From: Rhipidocladum racemiflorum
Lineage: Eukaryota > Streptophyta > Magnoliopsida > Poales > Poaceae
DNA length: 64,000 nucleotides
Assembly: GCA_036346355.1 (NCBI GenBank)
Contig: CM070591.1
Coordinates: 18,708,001-18,772,000 of the forward strand
Direction: 5' to 3'
Part shown: positions 24,201 through 36,213 of the stretch, in pieces
Layout of the letters: each line of letters begins with the position of its first letter
How positions within the stretch are numbered: the stretch's first letter is position 1
Notes under the pieces: generated by a model
Told to the model about the DNA's origin: nothing
Seen by the model: only the letters and a program-made list of their open reading frames with translations
The model's database searches: none
Program-made: the position numbers and the translations under genes

Positions 24201-24586
24201 GAGTACCAAGTACTCACCCTTGCCTCAACACAACACCAGTTGAAGAGGAGACTACGCCAGCTTCGGAGGAGGAATTCCAAGAGGATCCGTCTACTTAGGG
24301 AAGCGAGCCCAGTCGGTTGCCTGTGGTATACTGGATGGCGCCACGAAGTTATTTGATTTTCCGCTGCTACTACTTTTCTCTGAATAAGTTTTGCCTTGCA
24401 AGGCATATATTTGTAACTTGGCCATAAGGTCGAGTAACCACTTTGGTTATTTAAATAAAGTACTTTGTTAATATCGAATGGTATGATTGTGATATTTACC
24501 GATGTTAAGACTGTGTGCACTAGCGCGTTCCTGGACTAGTGCTGAATACACAGAGGGTCCGGATTTGCAAATTCGGGGTCCCGACA
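21236..24586 (+). repeat. Element A 3' LTR (3351 bp)
   Basis: Same ends as the 5' LTR but about 100 bases shorter, mainly from a deletion of some 85 bases near 22362 in the GC-rich part. Within that part there are many T-to-C changes after CG and small indels relative to the 5' copy. The AT-rich second half (22610-24586) is nearly identical to the 5' copy. Confidence 0.95.
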
Positions 24587-24591
24587 GTGGA

Positions 24592-26306
24592 CCTCAAATC
24601 AAAATAAAGGTTACATGTGTGTCACTGTTCACTGGATAGATGATAATTGGCAGATTCAAAAAAGAATAGCCAAATTTATGCATGTTAAAGGCAGCCACAC
24701 TGGATCTAATCTAGCCATAGAGTTTATCAAGAGTGTGATGCATTGGAACCTTGAAAATAAGTTATTTGCTCTTACTATGGACAATGCATCATCTAATGAT
24801 AAGTGTGCTGCAGAAGTTGTTGCAAAACTAAATAAGAAAGCTCCCTTAGTATGTGATGGTGCTTTTTTTCATGTGAGATGCTTATGTCACATTTTAAACC
24901 TTGTTGCTCAAGATGGCTTGAAAGCAGTTGCATCCTCAGTGCAGAATATTAGAGCTACTGTTGTTATAGTCAAAAATTCACCATTGCAATGGGAACATTT
25001 TCAAAAGTGTGCATCAGAATGTGACTTAGATATCAATGAGAGTCTTCCTTTGGATGTTTCAACTAGGTGGAACTCAACTTTTTTGATGTTAAAGCAAGCT
25101 ATTTACTATAGGAAGGCTTTTGAAAGGCTAGTTGAATTGAATGAGAGTAAGTATAAGAAATGTGCTCCATCAGATGAGGAATGGGATAATGCCATAGCTC
25201 TTTGTAGGTGTTTGAAGAGACTTTATGAGGCTACTTTGCTTTTCTCTGGTACTACATATCCCACAACGAATCTATTTTGGTGGAAATTTTGTGAGATTAA
25301 GTTAGCTATTGCAGAGTGGTGTCATAGTTCTGATATAACCATTCATGCCTTAGCAATAGCAATGCAAGCTAAATATGACAAGTATTGGGAGAAGTCCAAC
25401 GTAGCACTTGCTGTGGCATGCTTTCTTGATCCAAGGTACAAGAAAAGGTTAGTGGAGTATTTTATGAAAAAGATTTATGGTGAGGAGAGAGCTATTGTTG
25501 AACTTCATACATTCACGACTGTTGTCAACCAATTGTTCCAAGTATACATGTCTAGCACACCTCAAGTTGTAAAGCCTACAACTGTGGGATCTAGTGTGGC
25601 TACTCACCCACTTGTTGATGACTTGGGTGTTCTTGAAATTGAAGAGTTCTTGTATGAAACTGCTGTGAATGTCACAAGACACAATGAGAAATCTGAATTG
25701 GACATATACATGAAAGAGCCAAATTTTCGATGGATTGAAAGTGAAGATGGGCCATTTGATATATTGTCATGGTGGAGGACTAAACAAGGGATCTTTCCCA
25801 CTCTTTCACGATTAGCTCATGATGTGTTAGCCATTCAAGTGTCAACCGTTGCTTCGGAGTCAGCATTCAGTGCGGGTGGTCGTGTTGTTGATCCTTTCCG
25901 TAGTCGATTAGATCCTGATGTGGTTGAAGCACTAATTTGTACCAAGGACTGGACAACATCATCTAGAAGAGGTAAAAATATATCATCCATTTCATATTTT
26001 CATGCCATACAATTTCCATTTTTTTCCTTTACTAACAACATTTTGTCACTACATAATTTCAGGTTCTAAGGAGAATATTGCAACACTGATGGATGAGATG
26101 GACATGGAGTATAAGGCCAACGTATGTGATTCACCTATATATATGACTTCAGAGGTTTGTTCATGGAATTATCTTTGTTATCTTTGTCAAATATTTTACT
26201 TCATAGTAGTATAAAATAGAAACAACATTTCTTATTCATATTAAACATCCAAGACACTCTTTTCTTACCTATTAAAGCTATTATTTTGTAGGATGGTAAT
26301 GACTAA
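24592..26306 (+). CDS. hAT transposase, C-terminal part (three exon pieces)
   Basis: Coding continues at 24592-25971, then exon 26063-26154 and a tiny last exon 26292-26306 ending TAA; both introns are GT-AG and all phases agree. The part opens TSNQNKGYMCVTVHWIDD, the standard continuation of the motif cut at 12137. LTMDNASSND (D about residue 295) is the second catalytic acid region. The dimerisation domain (hATC) spans about residues 599-690, with the signature VSTVASESAFSAGGR and then DPFRSRLDP. No stop or frameshift is seen in the 460-codon main piece, in contrast to the decayed element nested upstream. An ATG at 24615 could permit an N-truncated product, but nothing suggests it is used. 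Confidence 0.88.
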
Positions 26307-26734
26307 GTGCTTGTCAAGGGACTTGAGGACAAGTAGGCGTAGCCATGGTCATGACTCATGAGCTCGTCTCCTTGTTATGTTGCCAAAATGCCGGCCTGCC
26401 TTAGCCACTTGTGTCTTTAAACTCTCATATAAGATTATGTCACTATTCAGACTTATGTTTGTATTTCTATGTGATATTGTGATGTAATCTAAATATTATC
26501 AACTTGTCTTATTGTCTCTGTCATGGATATGGAGTCATGGTCATGTTATCGTGATATTATTTATCGTTCTATGTTTCGCTACTCTTCGTATGCGTACCAT
26601 TTAAATTGAATGTTCTTTTGCAACTTTGTTGGTCTATATATATCTTGTTGCATGTTAAACTCATATCATACGATTGGTTAATTAGTGTTATATGTGTGCT
26701 TTATGTGGTCTCTGTTTTCATGCATTATCCGATA

Positions 26735-26912
26735 AAAATTATTCGATACCGTACCGATTTCGATCCGTATTCGATTCGAATCCGCGACCGATATTATCCG
26801 TGCCGTATTCGTATCCGGCACTATCCGAAACCGATTTCGAATCCGACAAAAAATATGGTTTAGGATATGGAAAGAGCGATATCCGACCGAATCCGATCCG
26901 ATTGCACCCCTA
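26735..26912 (-). promoter_or_regulatory. hAT right subterminal repeat region (ATCCGA array)
   Basis: Repeated ATCCG, ATTCG and CCGATAT words, inverse to the left end, lead to the right terminus at 26912. Confidence 0.72.
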
Positions 26913-26920
26913 GAAATGGT
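26913..26920. repeat. Target-site duplication, right copy (gaaatggt)
   Basis: Exact copy of 10021-10028, directly after the hAT right inverted repeat. Confidence 0.95.
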
Positions 26921-27680
26921 ATGGTGAAATGGTTCATCGGTATGATGAATTGGTGAACTAGTATTGGTGGGATGGATGTGATCCATTGGTTGGAACAATC
27001 ATGGAATGGACGTGATTTATCGGTTGGATCGATCACGAATTGATGAATATATGCTTTATATACTATCAATTACTTTCTATCAAGTGCTCTTTTAAATTCT
27101 GAATTGTTTCATACGTACTACTCTATTGCAAATAAATTTTGCTTCACGCACTATTGAACCTAATGTAGAAACCTGTTTCCTTTGACATAGCTTGCATTTA
27201 TAATTATTTCTATACACTAAACTATTGCGAGTACATAGTGTACTCATCGTTTGCTCTAAATAAAAATGTTTAGCCGAAGGTATGGAAGAAGGTAATAAAG
27301 ATGTCCCCGATGACACTTACTGCGAACCGGGGTCAGACAATTTCTTAGACAGTTAACTGGGTTCTTTCCCCAGTCGGTTGCCTATGGGTTATGGAAGACA
27401 CACCGTTGTCATTGTTGTACTTTTGCTACTTTCCGCTGCTATTTATTTCTGTTAAGTTGCATTTGGCCAATCGGCCACAAACTTGTAATATTAAGCAATT
27501 GTAATAGAACTAGTTTACTATTATGTCCATTGCAGTTGTGTATGTGTGTTGTAGCATCTTGAATGCTGGATATATGGGTACTAGGCGTTTGATCCTGGGA
27601 ACTAGCACTGGACACATATCCAGGAGGTGCTCGGAATTGTCTTCGATCAGTTGTCGCATGAACACGAGCGGCCGTCGTTC
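26921..27680 (+). mobile_element. Right part of the interrupted LTR that starts at 7078
   Basis: Continues the sequence cut at 10028. It holds blocks that align by eye with the ends of the other LTRs here: gagtacatagtgtactcat (27229-27247), cagtcggttgcctatggg (27372-27389), ttccgctgctattta (27430-27444), and cctgggaactagcactggac (27594-27613). No clear CA end or target duplication is found, so the right border is approximate. Confidence 0.6.
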
Positions 27681-28960
27681 CTTAACTACTGCGATGCACA
27701 CCCCTCGGTGGGTGCGGACGGTGCTAAGGTTCAAAGATGGGCGACGTGTGTTATGCCCAAATGATTGACCTCAATCCCAGTATGGTTTCCGGAAAGTGGA
27801 CAGAACTTTCCTGCACACGGAACTGGTTGAGGACAGTAAGCATACACTTAAATGGAGTCTAGGTGTCTCTTCTAGTCCAACGCAGCAGTAAGGATCTGTA
27901 CCACCGCCCCCGGGCACCCACACTACATTATTTATTCCTTACAAAATATGGCCCATTTACGTTGTTGGAGCTCATCGATCCAGCATCTAATGATCAAACG
28001 ATAGGCCATCAGCTGATATTGGGTGATGGCGCTTAAGAACATGTGCAAGCAAAAAAGTGACACAAATAAGATAACATCTGATGGCATTTGATGATTGCTC
28101 TCCTAAAAAAAGTGTATGGTTGCAACTCAAAGTCTTTAGCGTAAATTGCAGGATTGCACGAGACCTATCCATTTATTTGGGCGCAAATGTTGTATCGCCA
28201 ACCTCATTAGTCTGATGGCATGGCAACGATGCCTGGGAGCGTGGAGTGATCCGAAAAGTTCACATAAGCACTTCTGATGCATTTAGATCGCCAAAAAAAA
28301 TTCATAAAATTTGAAGCACGTTTGCTAGCTTTAAAAATTCCAGGAACCTCTAGCTGCAAAATATGATTTTAAAATAAAACCCAGCTAAATATCAAAAAGA
28401 AAAATGCCCCGGTCAGAACGCGTTTTGATCAGTTAGAAAGCCCGAGACGCCTTCATTTTTGACAGCACTCTGCCCCGGTGAGATCTCTTTGCTTACCAAC
28501 CCCTCACATGTGTTACACTGCAAAAAAGCCTCACCAACTAGACGGCGAGGCCCAATCACCACTGAGTTTCGGTTCAACGTCCCTTGTTTTCTTATATTTT
28601 TCCCATTTGACGACACTAACTAGCCTTAATAATGTACATTCTCATCTTCTCGGTACTAGTTGCAGCCTACCATAGTTAAGCAAAGCTAGAGCAGAACAAA
28701 AATTAACCTTCTGCATAGATCATTAGGACACTCCAAAGAGCCTGCAACGATCATACCCAAGGTATGTGGCATTAAACTTTTGCAGATTTTTTTATCGCAT
28801 TTGGGAGGTACCAAAATTTACGTTAAGGTGTACTAAGAGATACAAAAAGTTTAATGTATCTACCAAAAATAGTAAGAAGTCTCTAATAAGATAGAATTGC
28901 CATTGGTGAAAAACCTTTAATCAGGGTCAGCCTGTAGAGAGGTGGAAAAGACCAGGGGCA
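27681..28960. other. Intergenic DNA without recognised feature
   Basis: Moderately AT-rich, with short open frames of no recognisable content. The words gatggcatggcaacgatgcc (near 28213) and a GTCTCGGG-type block near 28440 look repetitive, but no element ends are defined. Confidence 0.3.
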
Positions 28961-28964
28961 GCGT

Positions 28965-29308
28965 GATTCAAAGTAAACACCGATGGAGCGTTTGATCAGA
29001 GATGAAATGGGAAGCTTTGTATCTGCCGGAAATATGCACGTATAGATGAGCCGACCACCATCGAGGTGCTTGCGTGTAAAGATGGAGTGACAGCGGCAAT
29101 CGGCAGGAGATTTGTCACACGTAATTATGGGCACTGACAGCATGAACTTGGTTAATTTGTGGAAGAGTTCACCTGCTCAAAGATCGTCAGTGTTTTACAT
29201 CCTAAAAGAGACTGAAGCCCTGAGAACAGGTCTCCAAGGTTTTGAGGTGCGCCGTCTCAGAAGGACGGCGAATCAAGCAGCAACACATATGTGCAAAAGA
29301 AGCTCTTA
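28965..29308 (+). pseudogene. RNase H-like domain fragment (plant RVT_3 type)
   Basis: Pieces in shifting frames read VNTDGAF, RDEMGSFVSAGNMHV and TTIEVLACKDGVTAAI; then a longer frame from about 29130 reads TDSMNLVNLWKSSPAQRSSV and ends with RRTANQAATHMCK. The order NTDGAF, IRD.G, E..A..DG, TDS..LV.LW, R..N.AA is that of plant RNase H-like (RVT_3) proteins, found as LINE-derived or stand-alone genes. Frameshifts and an internal stop show it is dead. Confidence 0.68.
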
Positions 29309-29309
29309 A

Positions 29310-30427
29310 AATGTGTTGCAGCTAATGTTTTTCTTCTAGAAAATTTTAATGTAGTTGAGAGAAACCCTTTTTTGAGAAATTTTCAAAAATTAATTTTCAG
29401 AATCTACATAAAAAAATGAACAACTAAAATTACATTTAAAATTGAGGTAATATTCTTTATAGATATATATAACTCTAGCTAAAATTAAATTCCTACTGGG
29501 AATAAAAGTAAAAAATAAAAATAATTCGATTTATGTGTAATTATTAATTAAGGTTAAATTAAAAAATCAAAGTTAGAATACTTATATACACAGCTAAAAA
29601 TTGGAATAACAAATGTTGCATCAAAATGTTGTTACGATGGGCATGAATACTACATAAATTTAAAATTTAGACTTTAGACGCTAAGAACTAGAATTCCATA
29701 CTTACATACCTAGTTATACAGTGTGTGTATTATGTATGACAAATTGGAAAAATATTAAAGCATGATTGAGATTGCACGGACAAATTTGAATTCAAGTCTA
29801 TTTGTAGATAATATGGTTGTTTAAAATCCGGGATTAAAAATTGAAAATGGACACGCAGACACGTGCATTAAATTTTTAGGGCAAAATGGAAATTTTAACA
29901 TTTCGAAAGTAGTAATGTTTAATGTTTGTTGGTCACTTGTAGGAGGCCCGAAGCCCGTCATGCCAACTAAAGAATTTTTTTTTTGACTAATTCAAACTAC
30001 TAAAAGGTGATTTTTATTTTCTTATCTTAATCAAGTTAACATTACATGCACGGTTAATGACTTCAGCCATCTAAATGCAGTGCCAGCTGCCAGTTATCCG
30101 GTTGCATTTGAAGTTGCTTCCAGAAACGGTTAAGCTTTGACCAGATAATATCTGTCAGAAAACATGCCCACGTCAGCCGGGGCGCAACAAATCGGGGCCC
30201 GTCGCCAAAAGTCAGCCTACAAAAGCTCGTCCAAGAGTCGCGCTCGCTTGTCAGTGGCTGCGAGCTCCACTTTTCCTCTTCAAAAATATAACTATTCCTC
30301 ATTTAAAGATAAAAAATAGTGTAATTAAGCCTATATGAGGCAGCCAGATTCGACGATAATACCCAGAAAAAACATGGGTTTTTTATTCTCGATCCGCTCT
30401 GTGCTCCCCGGCGTCCCCGCTGCTGCA
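29310..30427 (+). other. AT-rich spacer and upstream region of the HIPL gene
   Basis: 29310-30050 is very AT-rich with no gene. From 30060 the base composition rises toward the HIPL start, with TTGAC (W-box-like) and cctacaaaagctcg near 30220 as weak promoter candidates. A clear TATA box was not identified. Confidence 0.35.
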
Positions 30428-33400
30428 ATGTACTTCACTCTGCTCTTCGCATGCGCATGCTTCCTCGCAGCTGTCACCCGCGCGTATCCATTATGCGCGG
30501 ATTCTAGTGAGTACATAGTAAATGCATGATATCCTCGATTGTTTTGCTTTCTAGCAACTCATCACATGCTGTTCTATTTTATGTCTAGATATATCTGCTG
30601 CAGTCTATCATATCATGCACTAACTTGTTTAATTTGCTCGTCGTCTGTCTACTGGACGTGCGTGCAGGGGCACCTATCTCTCTGAACGTGACGCTCACGT
30701 TCTGTCCCACCGGCGGCCGCGGCGTGTGCTGCGACGCCGCTACAGACGCCACGCTGCACGACCAGTTCCGCGAGATGGGTGTGCCGGACGGTAGATGCGC
30801 CGACATCATCAAGTTCAACCTTTGTGCGGTATAACTGGCTTCCCTTGCTACTTTCCCTTCCTGTCGTGTTAATTAGCAGCAGGAGATTAGCTCGGCCCAT
30901 GTTCGCGTGGAAGGTCGTGTTAATCACCACCATGTTCGCGTATACAAGGTCGCCGCCATCATGCCATTGCCGGTGGGCGTCGCCGTCTGGTGGCTTCTAT
31001 GCCTTCTTCGTGCGCTCGCCAGAAGCTGTCGTTGGAAAATATTCCTCTAAAAAGTTTTTTTTTTTTTAAAAAAAATCACTTTGTTTTCCTATACGCGTGA
31101 CGTTCAGTGGGAAAGATCTTCGTTCTTCTCTAGGATTAGTAAGTTATATATATGATATAAGTTGTCGTAGAATCTTTTCAAAATTTTAACCACAAATATA
31201 TTAAATATATAAATTTACTATATGAAAATAATATGTCTGCATTTGTCTTACAAAATTCTTTCGTAATATATAGTTTTTTGGGAATTGCTAAATGACATGC
31301 TAGTATTTTTTTAGTTTGTGCACACTTAATTTTTTTGTCTATAGAGCACTTAAATGTGATAAGAGAAGACAAATTAATTCCATCACTTAGATCTAAATCT
31401 AAACACTCAAAATTTAAATATTATTTAGAACGAAAACACTCGTATTCTTTCTAAAAAACCCCCATTTTTTATATATATTATGGTATAATATACAGATGGA
31501 CTAAGTTGGTGCCGAGCTGCGAGGTGACATGACCAGTTTAGTTTTTTAGTCAGACAGGACTACGTTGACCTCCGATCAAACGCACCATGGGAAGGAAAAA
31601 AAACGAGAAACCCTGGCATGAAAAAAAGGTCGGCGGGGCTCGCGCCGGACATATCGGTGGTGGGGAAGAGGGCTAAAGTGGGGCGGTGAGGTGGATCCGG
31701 TGTCGATGTGACGGGCCGGCGGTCGATTGACCGGCGAAGAGCGTGTATCGAGGGCCGAGGAGGGAGCGCTGGTAGCGTTGACCGTTGAAGGCAAGGCCGG
31801 CGGCGATGGGGGCGGATTGCCTTCTCTTCTCCTTTTTATGGGTATCCAGGTTAGGGTCGAGTTGTCCTTTGTACATTACAGTATTCTTCGATAGGTTTGT
31901 GTATCAGGATTCATCATTTCGTCGTTGCCCTATAAACCCCCGGTGGCGGCGGCGGTGGTGTGGCTGGTGTGACGACCCCGATGACAGTGACATGGCAGAG
32001 GATGAAAGGAGGTTTGGGGGAGAATGGCGTAGTAGGGTATGACGGTGAGGATGGCAGTGGTGGTTGGGAGGAAGGGGGCTGCCGGCGGGAGAGGAGCTGG
32101 AGCAGGGGAGGTCGGAGAGCGGTGCTGTCGGCAGCTAGGGTTTGGTGTCGGTGCCACGAATCTTTGGATAATCTTTATATCAAATAGTGGGGGAAGTGCG
32201 GTACCTCTTGTCTTGGACTCTAGATTCCTTTGTCCTGCTTATGCAGAAATCAAAAGGCATAGGAATCCTTGAACCGCATGCAACTAGGACCACATCGAGT
32301 GCACAGTGAAGTTGCTTACAAGTTTGTAGACAAATGGTTTATAGATTAGGCTTTTTATGATACATCATACATCATTGAAAAGTTGCCAACAACTGCACAT
32401 TACGGCTGTATTTAGCTTATTAGCTAGGAAAACAAATTGCGAGTTGGGCGGCAGGATTTCAATGAGTTAATTGAACAATATGTGGATCAATGAAATTTGA
32501 AGCACAAGTGGAAATCTACCACTTGAAGTACAAATATGCTTTGATTCTTTACTCATGTAGTATCTTCTATTGCATTACATTACGTTAAGCTTTATTAAAA
32601 AACAAGACCTACCTTATTAAATATTGAAATGTACCCTCACATCACTTTGTTTTCCACATTCAGAAATGTAATATTTTTGCCGCTGAGCTGTTCAACACCG
32701 GATCCAAGGCACGGAAGGTTCCCCTCTTGTGCAATTCTGCGTATGGGGGAAGTTCTTCCCAATCTGAGGACCCCAGTCATATCATGGATGATTATTGTAC
32801 GCAAGTTTGGAGATATTGCAAAAATACATCATTATTGAACTCTCCTTTCCAGTCTTCTGTTCAAGAAAATGCAGGTCTTCCTAGTTCACCATCCAAGCTA
32901 ACCGATTTTTGGCGGTCGGTAAACGATTTCTGTGCTTCGTTTTCTGGCTCACCCCACGACCAGTCGGTATGCTTCAACGGGCATGGAGTTTCTTTTAGCA
33001 CTAGAGAGCCTTCACTCTCTCCTAAAGGGATGTGTCTTGAGAATATTGGGAATGGATCTTACAATAACATGATTCCACACCCTGTGGGTCCAACAAAGCC
33101 TTCTTTTCCAATCAATGTGGAATTATATGGTTGGCCACTATCCCCGAGAAAGGATTGAGTCACACTCTGCAACTTGATCAGAGGAGTCCTTTTCTCAATC
33201 TCACTAATATTGATTATTTCAATTCGGAGCATGGACTTGTGGGCATAGCATTCCATCCAGAGTTTGCAAGCAATGGCCGCTTCTTTGTTTCTTATATTTG
33301 TGACCGAACAAAGTCCCCAAGTTGTGCTGGAAGGTGTTCTTGTGACTGTAATGTGGGGTGTGATCCATCAAAGCTTGGTTCTGATAATGGTGTCAAACCT

Positions 33401-35422
33401 TGTCAGTACCAACTCGTTGTTTCAGAGTATTATGCAAAGGATTCCTCACCAGACAATTTTTTGGTATGTATTTGTACGTCTTGTGTACATAATATTATAT
33501 ACCCTGCGGTTTATCTATTCCCAATTGAATATTATGACTTTGCTTTGGCAGGAAGCATATGCTGATCCATCTGAAGTTAGAAGGATTTTTACCATGGGAT
33601 TACCGTATTTGTCAAGCTATGGTGGTCAATTACTTTTTGGCCCTACCGACGGTTACCTATATCTCATGACTGGGAGCGGTGGGAAGAATGGAGAACCTAG
33701 TGATTTCTCTCAGAACAAAAAGTCACTATTGGGAAAAATCTTGAGGCTCAACATTGATCAGCTGCCAAGTAAGTTCTGTGTTTATATCTCCATTGTTTTT
33801 TTCGTCTTGTTTAAGTTGGATTGGTATTCATCTGAAATTAGTTTGTGGTTATCTTCCTTGAAAATATGATATCTAGTTAAGGCAATGCATGTTATTGCTT
33901 GCTTTCTAGGTCCAAGTGAAACTGCTAACCAAGGCTTATGGGGTAACTATTCCATTCCAAAGGACAATCCATATGCTGAAGATGGTGATTTACTACCAGA
34001 CATTTGGGCCCTGGGCCTTAGAAATCCATGTAGATGCAGTTTTGATTCCAAGAAGCCTTTCTACTTCTATTGCGCAGATGATGGCCAGGTATAATTACAA
34101 TAATATTTGAGGATAATCTTTGAGGAAAACACTTTCAGTAGACAGGCTACGCACAAAAATACAGTGTTGTTCAGAATGCATTTATTTGACTTCAACGAAA
34201 ATTTTAGTTGCAATAAGAAGAAAGGAACATATCGGTTGCCATTTTGTACTCTGTTTCTAATCCCACCTTTGCTCCAACTTAACAGCAAGATTTTTCAATT
34301 TCAGCACTGAGCTCTGTTGGCCATATACCTAATAGTTTGCTCCACCTGTTTTTCTAACATTACGACATTTAAGTATACAGGAACAATACAAAGTTGTAGA
34401 TTTGCTCTCGAAGGGTGGAAACTATGGATGGCATGGACATCGGGATCCCCACCCCATGTTTACTATCTACCTTGGGCAACTGCAGGAAACAACTCATATA
34501 CCCTTTCTGCTGACTATGGGAAAATTCAATCTGCAGAACTCATTGGCGGTTATGTTTATCGAGGTTCTGCTGACCCCTGCATGTATGGAAGGTATTGATG
34601 GTCCCTTTTTGTTCAATAACTGTAAAGTGAATACATAGAGCTGTAGAAGGTTCTACCTATCTTTGACTTTAAGGAGATCAGTGGGGACTTGAACACATGG
34701 TAACTTTATATTCTACCACTAGGTTGCATGGCTTTCTTCACTCAATTACTAGAATATTTTTCCTTGTGGGTTTCCACATGATCATATGATCATATCGCAT
34801 CTGCCAGCTAATGTGCCTAAATAACCGCTACTATGATGATATCAGGTACCTGTATTCTGATATGTATGCATCTGCCATGGGCATCGGCACGGAGACCCCG
34901 CCTAGCAGTGGGAAGTTCGCCTTCACTACCATCCCCTTCGGCTGCTCCAAGCAGACTCCCATACCCTGCGACGACTCCGCCAACAGTCCTCTTGGCGACA
35001 TATATTCATTTGCTGAGGATAACAAGAAGGACATCTTCGTCTTGGCGGGCAAAGGTGTCTACCGAGTTGTGGAGCCTAGCCTTTGCGGTTATACTTGCCC
35101 CATGGCAAATCATTCGATGAGGAACGGACCAACGCCTCCTGCAGCTGCAATAAACAATGGAAGTAACGGAGCATCCTTTTGGGGAATAATGAAGTATGTC
35201 TTCGGAGTAGTGCTGGGAGTTTTGATTCTAGGTGGAGCTTATTTTGGATGCAGATCCTGTTGCAACGGGAATTACTGCTTCAATTGGGTAGGCAGCTTGC
35301 AGATAAACACAAGCGGCATGCCCAATGCACCTCTGCCAGTACCGGGTCCAATTAATGGGAATGGAGACACAGATAATTTTGCGAGCTTGATACAATTAGC
35401 GAGTGGTGTGTTTCCTAACTAA
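30428..35422 (+). CDS. HIPL1/HIPL2-like protein gene, seven exons, two apparent 1-nt deletions
   Basis: Exons: 30428-30506, 30668-30828, 32664-33463, 33552-33768, 33910-34088, 34381-34591, 34846-35422, all GT-AG with compatible phases. The chosen start gives a signal peptide (MYFTLLFACACFLAAVTRAYP). Exons 2-3 encode the cysteine-rich folate-receptor-like region (CPTGGRGVCCDAA, CAKCNIFAAELF). Exons 3-7 encode a glucose/sorbosone-dehydrogenase-type propeller (GLVGIAFHPEFASNGRFFVS, ADPSEVRRIFTMGLPY, LLGKILRLNID, LWGNYSIPKDNP). The tail has a hydrophobic segment (YVFGVVLGVLILGGAYFG), so an extracellular membrane-tethered protein is expected. HIPL means hedgehog-interacting-protein-like; substrate and role in plants are unknown. 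Two single-base losses break the frame: after 33084 (HPDGSN expected) and in the CGGG run near 34441-34445. With both bases present about 741 residues would be encoded, a usual length. Recent inactivation or assembly error are both possible. An upstream ATG at 30374 is in frame. Confidence 0.85.
31500..32180. other. GC-rich block inside HIPL intron 2
   Basis: Intron 2 (30829-32663) is unusually long. Its centre is GC-rich with GGTGGCGGCGG-type repeats, while the flanks are AT-rich. On the minus strand it resembles a grass 5' UTR/first exon (pyrimidine-rich CTCCAGCTCCTCTCCC), which could be a captured gene piece, but no protein match is recognised. Confidence 0.3.
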
Positions 35423-35759
35423 TATGGACACTGAGGAGATTGCAGCTAGCATTATACAAGCAGCCCATGCATGGTGCGATATCTCATTATACGTTCGAGT
35501 CATTTGTGTTATATACATCCTTTGTGAAATATTTCATGCATGTTTATTTGCTGAACTATGAACAGTTCGCTTCTTGAATACGTGTTGTGGATAATATGCC
35601 CGCTAATTTTTTTTTTTTCTGATATCCTTGTTTGTTCTTTTTCCTGTTATCCTTAGGTGGATTTGCTAGTTGTGAACTTGTGATGAGAGATGATCCTAGA
35701 TCTTTTAACTGGGATTATATTTGTAGCAAAGTGATGCAATTTTTTATCTACGTTTGTTA
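35423..35759 (+). other. 3' UTR and downstream flank of HIPL
   Basis: AT-rich sequence after the stop codon; no further gene seen. Confidence 0.4.
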
Positions 35760-36200
35760 GGTCTAAGGTTTAAATAAAATTTCGTTTTAGGTTTCATCTC
35801 GGTACCCTCTGAAATCCGAAATTTCGGTGAAATCTCGTTATTTCTAACGAAATCTGAACGAAATACAAAAAAAAAAAAAATTGAATCCAGTAATTTTTGA
35901 ACTGAAATTTCTGAGATTTTGGTTCAAAATACCGAAATTTCGGTCCAAAATGTCGAAATCTCGGCGAAATTTTAGGTACTGTTGCTCTTTGAATTTTTTT
36001 ATGGTATTTTTAATTTCGCCAGAATTATGATCTACTGACTATCCCACCGAAAAATGACGTAAAGAGTCCAATCCGACCAAAATCCAGTCAAGTTTCGTTC
36101 AAATCTCGATCAAATTTACCGAGATTTCGATCAAATATACTGAGATCTCGCTGAAATTTTAGGTTAATGTAGCACTTTGAATTTTTCTAGGATTTTCTTA
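35760..36200. repeat. Region of GAAATTTCGG/CGAGATTT words
   Basis: Many degenerate copies of tcggtgaaatctcg, gaaatttcgg and ccgagatttcgatcaaat occur in about 440 bases, in both orientations. This looks like the subterminal repeat region of a decayed DNA transposon; ends and duplication were not identified. Confidence 0.5.
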
Positions 36201-36213
36201 ATTTCGCCAGGAT

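Larger units (their letters stand above)
12138..24586 (+). mobile_element. Element A: Ty3/gypsy retrotransposon with 3.4-kb LTRs, plus strand
   Basis: The two LTRs (12138-15587 and 21236-24586) start TGTAACACCCC and end CCCGACA. The element is flanked by the exact 5-bp duplication gtgga (12133-12137 and 24587-24591). A primer-binding site follows the 5' LTR and a purine tract precedes the 3' LTR. The order pre-gag frame, gag, protease, RT, RNase H, integrase and chromodomain-like tail indicates a chromovirus, probably the Tekay/Del clade (inference). It lies within the hAT transposase exon in the same orientation. Its coding region is full of small deletions and stops. Confidence 0.95.
10029..26912 (+). 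mobile_element. Complete RICESLEEPER-type hAT transposon, carrying a nested Ty3 element
   Basis: The ends are inverted repeats: TAGGGGTGCAATCGG at 10029, and the same sequence reverse-complemented ending at 26912, with at least 22 bases matching. Both ends are flanked by the exact 8-bp duplication gaaatggt. Subterminal regions are packed with TCGGAT (left) and ATCCGA (right) words, where hAT transposases usually bind. The element carries one transposase gene in plus orientation with a GC-rich leader (10280-10830). Removing element A (12138-24586) and one 5-bp duplication leaves a hAT of about 4.4 kb. It sits inside the LTR that starts at 7078. Confidence 0.95.

Noticed and set aside
27898..27902. 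accac as the right target duplication of the LTR starting at 7078
   Set aside because: It is not preceded by an LTR-like CA end and lies beyond the last recognisable LTR block.
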